Assembly: GCF_043290135.1 (NCBI RefSeq)
Contig: NC_134707.1
Span: forward strand, 140,865,319-140,929,318
From: Rhipicephalus microplus
Taxonomy: Eukaryota > Arthropoda > Arachnida > Ixodida > Ixodidae
Length of the DNA stretch: 64,000 nt
Reading direction: 5' to 3'
The notes below the pieces were generated by a model. It was not told where the DNA came from, made no database searches, and was given only the letters and a program-made list of their open reading frames with translations. The position numbers were made by a program, and so were the translations under genes. Below, piece by piece: positions 57,245 through 64,000 of the stretch (position 1 is its first letter; each line of letters starts with the position of its first letter).

Positions 57245-60200
57245 GGAGTTTCTAGTTGCGGAGCCAGTAGTTGTGGAGTTTCTAGTTGTGGAGTTTCTAG
57301 TGTTTGAATTTCAAGTTGCCGAGTTCTTTAGTTGCGAAGTCTCAAGTTGTGGAGTTTCTAGCTGTGAAGTTTCTAGTTGCGGAGTTTCTAGTTGCGGAGT
57401 TTCTAGTTGTGGAGTTTTTAGTTGAGGAGTCTCTAGTTGTGGAGTCTCTAGTTGTGGAGTTTCTAGTTGTGGAGTGTCTACTTGTGGAGTTTCTAGTTTT
57501 CGAGTTTCTAGTTACGGAGTTTCTGGTTGTGGAGTTTTTAGTTGTGGAGCTTTTAGTTGAGGAGTCTCTAGTTGTTGAGTCTCTAGTTGTGGAAGTTCTA
57601 GTTGTGGAGTTTCTAGTTGCGGAGTTTCTAGATGTGGAGTTTCTAGTTGTGGAGTTTCTGGCTGTGGAGTTTAGAGTTGCGGAGTTTCTAGTATCGGAGT
57701 TTCTAGTTGTGGAGTTTCTAGTTGTGGAGTTTCTAGTTGTAGAGTTTCTAGTTGCGAAGTCTCAAGTTGTGGAGTTTCTAGTTGTGGAGTTTCTAGTTGT
57801 GGGGTTCGTAGTTGTGGGGTTCGTAGTTGTGGGGTTCGTAGTTGTGCAGTTCTAGTTGTGGAGTCTCTAGTTGAGGAGTTTCCATTTGTGTTGTTTCTAG
57901 CTGTGGAGTTTCTAGTTGCGAAGTTTCTAGATGCAGAGTTTCTAGTTGCGGAGTTTTCTAGTTGCGAAGTTTCTAGATGCAGAGTTTCTAGTTGCGGAGT
58001 TCCAAGTTGTGGAGTTTCTAGTTGTGGAGCTTCTAGTTCTGGGGTTCGTAGTTGTGGGATTCGTAGTTGTGCAGTTTCTAGTTTTGCAGTCCCTAGTTGT
58101 GGAGTTTCCAGTTGTGGAGTTTCTAGCTGTGGAATTTCTAGTTGCGGAGTTTCTAGTTGCAGAGTTTCTAGTTGTGAAGTTTTCTAGTTGTGGAGATTCT
58201 AGTGGCGGAGTTTCTAGTTGCGGAGTTTCAAGTTGTGGAGTTTCTCGTTGTGGAGTTTCTAGTTGTGGATTTTCTAGCTGTGGAGTTTCTAGTTGCGAAG
58301 TTTTTAGTTGCGGAGTTTCTGGTTGTGGAGTTTCTAGTTGTGGAGTCTGTAGTTGTGGAGTATCTATTTGTTGGGTTTCAAGTTGTGGAGTTTCTAGTTG
58401 TGGAGTTTCTAGTTGTTGAATTTCTAGTAGTTGAGTTTCTAGTTGCCGAGTTTCTAGTTGCGAAATCTCAAGTCGTGGAGTTTCTAGCTGTGGAGTTTCT
58501 AGTTGCGGAACTTCTAGTTGCGGAGTTTCTAGTTGTGGAGCTTCTAGTTCTGGGGTTCGTTGTTGTGGGGTTCGTAGTTGTGCAGTTTCTAGTTTTGGAG
58601 TCTCTAGTTGTGGAGTTTCCAGTTGTGGAGTTTCTAGCTGTGGAGTTTCTAGTTGCGGAGTTTCTAGTTGCAGAGATTCTAGTTGTTGATTTTGTAGTCG
58701 TGGAGTATATAGTTGTGGTGTTTCAAGTTGTGGAGTTTCTAGTTGCGGAGTTTCTAGTTGCAGAGTTTCTAGTTCCGGAGTTTTCTAGTTGTGGAGTTCG
58801 TAGTTGTGGAGTTTCTAGTTGTGAAGTCTCTAGTTGGGGAGTTTCCAGTTGTGGAATTTCTAGCTGTGGAGTTTTCTAGTTGTGGAGATTCTAGTGGCGG
58901 AGTTTCTAGTTGCGGAGTTTCAAGTTGTGGAGTTTCTAGTTGTGGATTTTCTAGCTGTGGAGTTTCTAGTTGCGGAGTTTTTAGTTGCGGAGTTTCTGGT
59001 TGTTGAGTTTCTAGTTCTGGAGTCTGTAGTTGTGGAGTATTTATTTGTTGGGTTTCAAGTTGTGGAGTTTCTAGTTGTTGAGTTTCTAGTAGTTGAGTTT
59101 CCAGTTGCCGAGTTTCTAGTTGCAAAATCTCAAGTCGTGGAGTTTCTAGCTGTGGAGTTTCTAGTTGCGGAGTTTCTAGTTGCGGAGTTTCTAGTTGTAG
59201 ATTTTGTAGTTGTGGAGTATATAGTTGTGGTGTTTCAAGTTCCGGAGTTTTCTAGTTGTGGAGTTTCTAGTGGCGGAGTTTCTAGCTGTGTAGCTTCAAG
59301 TTGTGGAGTTTCTCGTTGTGGAGTTTCTAGTTGTGTAGTTTGTAGTTGTGGAGTATCTAGTTGTGGACTTTCAAGTTGTGGAGTTTCTAGTTGTGGAGTT
59401 TCTAGTTGTTAATTTTCTAGCTGTGGAGTTTCTATTTGCGGAGTTTCTAGTTGCAGAGTTTCTAGTTGCGGATTTTCTAGCTGTGGAATTTCTGCTTGCA
59501 GAGTTTTTAGTTGCGGTGTTTCTAGTTGTGGAGTTTCTAGTTGTTGAGTTTCTAGTTGCCGAGTTCTTTAGTTGCGAAGTCTCAAGTTGTAGAGTTTCTA
59601 GCTGTGGAGTTTCTAGTTGCGGAGTTTGTAGTTGCGGAGTTTCTAGTTGTGGATTTTTTAGTTGTGGAGTCTCTAGTTGTGGAGTTTCTAGTTGTGGAGT
59701 GTCTACTTGTGGAGTTTCTAGTTGTGGAGTTTTCTATTTGTAGTTTTTAGTTTTCGAGTTTGTAGTTGTAGATTTTCTAGTTGCAGAGTTCCTAGTTTTG
59801 GAGTATCTAGTTGCGGAGTCTCTAATTGTGCAGTCTCTAGTTTTGGAGTCTCTAGTTGTGGAGTTTCTGGTTGTGGAGTTTATAGTTGTGGAATTTCTAA
59901 CTGTGGAGATTCTAGTTGCGGAGTTTCTAGTTGCAGAGTTTCTAGTTGTGGAGTTTCTAGTTGTGGAGTTTTAGTTGTGGAGTTTAAAGTTGTGGAATTT
60001 ATAGGTGTGGAGTTTCTAGTTGTGGAGTTTCTAGTTTTCGGGTTTCTAGTTACGGAGTTTCTAGTTGTGGTGTTTCTAGTTGTGCAGTTTCTAGTTGTGG
60101 AGCTTTTAGTTGAGGAGTCTCTAGTTGTTGAGTATCTAGTTGTGGAAGTTCTAGTTGTGGAGTTTCTTGTTGCAGAGTTTCTTGTTGCGGAGTTTCTAGT

Positions 60201-61409
60201 TGTGGAGTTTCTAGTTGTGGAGTTTCTGGCTGTGGAGTATCTAGTTGTGGGGTTCGTAGTTGTGGGGTTCGTAGTTGTGGAGTTTCTAGTTGCGGAGTTT
60301 CAAGTCGTGGAGTTTCTCGTTGTGGAGTTTCTAGTTGTGGATTGTCTAGCTGTGGAGTTTCTAGTTGCGGAGTTTTTAGTTGCGGAGTTTCTTGTTGTGA
60401 AGTTTCTAGTTGTGGAGTTTCCAGTTGTGGAGTTTGTAGTTGTGGAGTATCTATTTGTTGGGTTTCAAGTTGTGGAGTTTCTAGTTGTGGAGTTTCTAGT
60501 TGTGGATTTTCTAGTTGTTGAGTTTCTAGTTGCCGAGTTTCTAGTTGCGAAGTCTCAAGTCGAGGAGTTTTTAGCTGTGCAATTTCTAGTTGCGGAGCTT
60601 CTATTTGCGGAGTTTCTAGTTGCGGAGCTTCTAGTTGTGGAATTTGTAGTTGTGGAATATATAGTTGTGGTGTTTCAAGTTGTGGAGTTTCTAGTGGCGG
60701 AGTTTCTAGTTGCAGAGTTTCTAGTTGCGGAGTATCTAGTTGTGGGCTTTCAAGTTGTGGAGTTTCTAGTTGTGGAGTTTGTAGTTGCGGAGTTTTCTAG
60801 TTGCGGAGTCTGTAATGTGGAGTTTCTAGTTGTGGAGTTTGTAGTTGTGGAGTATCTAGTTGTGGACTTTCAAGTTGTGAAGTTGCTAGTTGTGGAGTTT
60901 CTAGTTGCTGAGTTTTCTAGTTGCGGAGTCTGTAGTTGTGGAGCTTCTAGTTGTGGAGTTTCTAGTTGTGGATTTTCTAGCTGTGGAGTTTCTAGTTGCG
61001 GAGTTTCTAGAGTTGGTGTTCGTAGTTGTGGAGTTCGTAGTTGTGGAGTTTCTAGTTGTGGAGTCTCTAGTTGGGGAGTTTCGAGTTGTGGAGTTTCTAG
61101 CTGTGGAGTTTGTAGTTGTGGAGTATCTAGTTGTGGGCTTTCAAGTTGTGGAGTTTCTTGTTGTGGAGTTTCTAGTTGCGGAGTTTTCTAGTCGCGGAGT
61201 CTGTAGTTGTGGAGTTTCTAGTTGTGGGATTTCTAGTTACGGAGTTTCTAGTTGTGGAGCTTTTAGTTGAGGAGTCTCTAGTTGTTGAGTCTCTAGTTGT
61301 GGAATTTCTAGTTGTGGAGTTTCTAGCTGTGGAGTTTCTATTTGTGGAATTTCAAGTTGTGGAGTCTCTAGTGGCGGAGTGAGTTTCTAGTGGCGGAGTT
61401 TCTGGTTGT
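57245..61409 (+). repeat. 4,165-bp higher-order unit, copy 2
   Basis: Matches copy 1 throughout except for a few substitutions and one clustered patch at 57,965-57,981. From 58,882 to 61,191 the stop-free translations are the same as those of copy 1. The tracer cluster is at 59,734 and GTCTGTAATGTGG at about 60,808. The base-losing variant is in both copies, so it predates the duplication. Confidence 0.9.
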
Positions 61410-64000
61410 GGAGTTTCTAGTTGCGGAGCCAGTAGTTGTGGAGTTTCTAGTTGTGGAGTTTCTAGTGTTTGAATTTCAAGTTGCCGAGTTCTTTAGTTGC
61501 GAAGTCTCAAGTTGTGGAGTTTCTAGCTGTGAAGTTTCTAGTTGCGGAGTTTCTAGTTGCGGAGTTTCTAGTTGTGGAGTTTTTAGTTGAGGAGTCTCTA
61601 GTTGTGGAGTCTCTAGTTGTGGAGTTTCTAGTTGTGGAGTGTCTACTTGTGGAGTTTCTAGTTTTCGAGTTTCTAGTTACGGAGTTTCTGGTTGTGGAGT
61701 TTTTAGTTGTGGAGCTTTTAGTTGAGGAGTCTCTAGTTGTTGAGTCTCTAGTTGTGGAAGTTCTAGTTGTGGAGTTTCTAGTTGCGGAGTTTCTAGATGT
61801 GGAGTTTCTAGTTGTGGAGTTTCTGGCTGTGGAGTTTAGAGTTGCGGAGTTTCTAGTATCGGAGTTTCTAGTTGTGGAGTTTCTAGTTGTGGAGTTTCTA
61901 GTTGTAGAGTTTCTAGTTGCGAAGTCTCAAGTTGTGGAGTTTCTAGTTGTGGAGTTTCTAGTTGTGGGGTTCGTAGTTGTGGGGTTCGTAGTTGTGGGGT
62001 TCGTAGTTGTGCAGTTCTAGTTGTGGAGTCTCTAGTTGAGGAGTTTCCATTTGTGTTGTTTCTAGCTGTGGAGTTTCTAGTTGCGAAGTTTCTAGATGCA
62101 GAGTTTCTAGTTGCGGAGTTTTCTAGTTGCGAAGTTTCTAGATGCAGAGTTTCTAGTTGCGGAGTTCCAAGTTGTGGAGTTTCTAGTTGTGGAGCTTCTA
62201 GTTCTGGGGTTCGTAGTTGTGGGATTCGTAGTTGTGCAGTTTCTAGTTTTGCAGTCCCTAGTTGTGGAGTTTCCAGTTGTGGAGTTTCTAGCTGTGGAAT
62301 TTCTAGTTGCGGAGTTTCTAGTTGCAGAGTTTCTAGTTGTGAAGTTTTCTAGTTGTGGAGATTCTAGTGGCGGAGTTTCTAGTTGCGGAGTTTCAAGTTG
62401 TGGAGTTTCTCGTTGTGGAGTTTCTAGTTGTGGATTTTCTAGCTGTGGAGTTTCTAGTTGCGAAGTTTTTAGTTGCGGAGTTTCTGGTTGTGGAGTTTCT
62501 AGTTGTGGAGTCTGTAGTTGTGGAGTATCTATTTGTTGGGTTTCAAGTTGTGGAGTTTCTAGTTGTGGAGTTTCTAGTTGTTGAATTTCTAGTAGTTGAG
62601 TTTCTAGTTGCCGAGTTTCTAGTTGCGAAATCTCAAGTCGTGGAGTTTCTAGCTGTGGAGTTTCTAGTTGCGGAACTTCTAGTTGCGGAGTTTCTAGTTG
62701 TGGAGCTTCTAGTTCTGGGGTTCGTTGTTGTGGGGTTCGTAGTTGTGCAGTTTCTAGTTTTGGAGTCTCTAGTTGTGGAGTTTCCAGTTGTGGAGTTTCT
62801 AGCTGTGGAGTTTCTAGTTGCGGAGTTTCTAGTTGCAGAGATTCTAGTTGTTGATTTTGTAGTCGTGGAGTATATAGTTGTGGTGTTTAAAGTTGTGGAG
62901 TTTCTAGTTGCGGAGTTTCTAGTTGCAGAATTTCTAGTTCCGGAGTTTTCTAGTTGTGGAGTTCGTAGTTGTGGAGTTTCTAGTTGTGAAGTCTCTAGTT
63001 GGGGAGTTTTCAGTTGTGGAATTTCTAGCTGTGGAGTTTTCTAGTTGTGGAGATTCTAGTGGCGGAGTTTCTAGTTGCGGAGTTTCAAGTTGTGGAGTTT
63101 CTAGTTGTGGATTTTCTAGCTGTGGAGTTTCTAGTTGCGGAGTTTTTAGTTGCGGAGTTTCTGGTTGTTGAGTTTCTAGTTCTGGAGTCTGTAGTTGTGG
63201 AGTATTTATTTGTTGGGTTTCAAGTTGTGGAGTTTCTAGTTGTTGAGTTTCTAGTAGTTGAGTTTCCAGTTGCCGAGTTTCTAGTTGCAAAATCTCAAGT
63301 CGTGGAGTTTCTAGCTGTGGAGTTTCTAGTTGCGGAGTTTCTAGTTGCGGAGTTTCTAGTTGTAGATTTTGTAGTTGTGGAGCATATAGTTGTGGTGTTT
63401 CAAGTTCCGGAGTTTTCTAGTTGTGGAGTTTCTAGTGGCGGAGTTTCTAGCTGTGTAGCTTCAAGTTGTGGAGTTTCTCGTTGTGGAGTTTCTAGTTGTG
63501 TAGTTTCTAGTTGTGGAGTTTCTAGTTGTGGAGTTTTAGTTGTGGAGTTTAAAGTTGTGGAATTTATAGGTGTGGAGTTTCTAGTTGTGGAGTTTCTAGT
63601 TTTCGGGTTTCTAGTTACGGAGTTTCTAGTTGTGGAGTTTCTAGTTGTGCAGTTTCTAGTTGTGGAGCTTTTAGTTGAGGAGTCTCTAGTTGTTGAGTAT
63701 CTAGTTGTGGAAGTTCTAGTTGTGGAGTTTCTTGTTGCAGAGTTTCTTGTTGCGGAGTTTCTAGTTGTGGAGTTTCTAGTTGTGGAGTTTCTGGCTGTGG
63801 AGTTTCTAGTTGTGGGGTTCGTACTTGTGGGGTTCGTAGTTGTGGAGTTTCTAGTTGCGGAGTTTCAAGTCGTGGAGTTTCTCGTTGTGGAGTTTCTAGT
63901 TGTGGATTGTCTAGCTGTGGAGTTTCTAGTTGCGGAGTTTTTAGTTGCGGAGTTTCTTGTTGTGAAGTTTCTAGTTGTGGAGTTTCCAGTTGTGGAGTTT
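61410..64000 (+). repeat. 4,165-bp higher-order unit, copy 3 (rearranged, runs off the window)
   Basis: Matches copy 2 to about 63,506, with a few substitutions: GTGTTTAAAG at 62,883, GCAGAATTTC at 62,926, TTTTCAGTTG at 63,007 and GAGCATATAG at 63,381. It carries the same clustered patch as copy 2, so copies 2 and 3 are closest relatives. After 63,506 it jumps to sequence that lies 600 bp (exactly 40 monomers) further along in copy 2. The rest of the unit lies outside the window. Confidence 0.88.

Larger units (their letters stand above)
1..64000. repeat. Giant 15-bp minisatellite/satellite array filling the window
   Basis: Every line of the window reads as diverged copies of TCTAGTTGYGGAGTT on the + strand. 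None is seen in the opposite orientation and no non-repeat stretch is seen. Common variant positions are T/C/A changes in TCT (TCA, TTT, TGT), C or T at base 9, GGAG to GCAG, GAAG or GGGG, and CTT or TCT in place of TTT. Most monomers are 15 bp. A recurring 16-bp form has one extra T (GGAGTTTTCTAG), and a few junction monomers have other lengths. Two frames per strand stay open for hundreds of codons only because the monomer lacks stops in them; the third frame carries TAG in each monomer. No gene is supported anywhere in the window. Array size, CpG pattern and lack of genes suggest eukaryotic satellite-type DNA; this is inference. Confidence 0.97.

Noticed and set aside
1..64000. CRISPR array
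   Set aside because: There are no unique spacers between repeats. Monomers abut directly and differ only by scattered substitutions.
1..64000. Telomeric repeat or degenerate yeast-type telomere
   Set aside because: Although G/T-rich, the unit is 15 bp with CTAG and GGAG in each copy and does not contain a TTAGGG- or TTTAGGG-type core; GGGGTT occurs only in variant monomers.
1..64000. Transposable elements, rRNA, tRNA or other RNA genes
   Set aside because: No stretch departs from the monomer for more than a few tens of bases, so no element, terminal repeat or RNA gene could fit.
1..64000. Helical phasing or nucleosome positioning by the 15-bp period
   Set aside because: Fifteen bases is not a multiple of the ~10.5-bp turn and I saw no larger period near 147-200 bp shared across the array, so no claim can be made from sequence alone.

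Overview
The whole 64 kb window is one uninterrupted tandem array of a 15-bp monomer, consensus TCTAGTTGYGGAGTT (Y = C or T). There are about 4,250 monomers, all head to tail in the same orientation. I found no unique flanking DNA, no convincing gene, no RNA gene, no transposon and no CRISPR. The + strand is strongly G/T-rich: about 12 of 15 bases in the TG form of the monomer. An array of this length, together with a CG / TG / CA pattern at the monomer's CpG that looks like methyl-CpG decay, points to a eukaryotic chromosome (minisatellite or satellite DNA). The species cannot be told from this sequence.

The long stop-free frames are a by-product of the repeat. Fifteen is a multiple of three, so two of the three frames on each strand stay open (pentapeptides SSCGV and FLVVE on +, TPQLE and NSTTR on -), while the third has a TAG in every monomer. 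The canonical monomer contains no ATG on either strand, so nearly all apparent starts are TTG or GTG. The large duplications change the reading frame and have period lengths that are not multiples of 3, which argues against coding.

The interest lies in the higher-order structure, which rare variant monomers make readable. Layout: (1) 1-5,660 is a paralogue of 47,001-52,555, so the window spans slightly more than one ~47-kb super-period. (2) 5,661-11,570 is a fine mosaic, with 7,137-8,890 related to the 4,165-bp units at the right end. (3) 11,570-13,860 recurs at 21,184 and 28,139. (4) 13,856-21,150 recurs at 35,811-43,044. (5) 20,183-34,092 is two copies of a 6,955-bp unit that look identical. 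(6) 31,709-38,240 is two copies of a 3,266-bp unit. (7) 39,222-48,439 is two copies of a ~4.6-kb unit (4,579 and 4,639 bp). (8) 53,080 to the end is two full copies and one partial copy of a 4,165-bp unit. The distances add up: 11,734 + 6,955 + 3,266 = 21,955, as expected from nested unequal exchange or tandem duplication.

The window is therefore best annotated as a giant minisatellite array with several generations of nested kilobase-scale tandem duplications, small in-register deletions and conversion-like patches. Because some copies look identical, an assembly artefact must be excluded before biology is read into them. Coordinates of blocks come from matching rare variants and stop-free translations by eye, not from a computed alignment.
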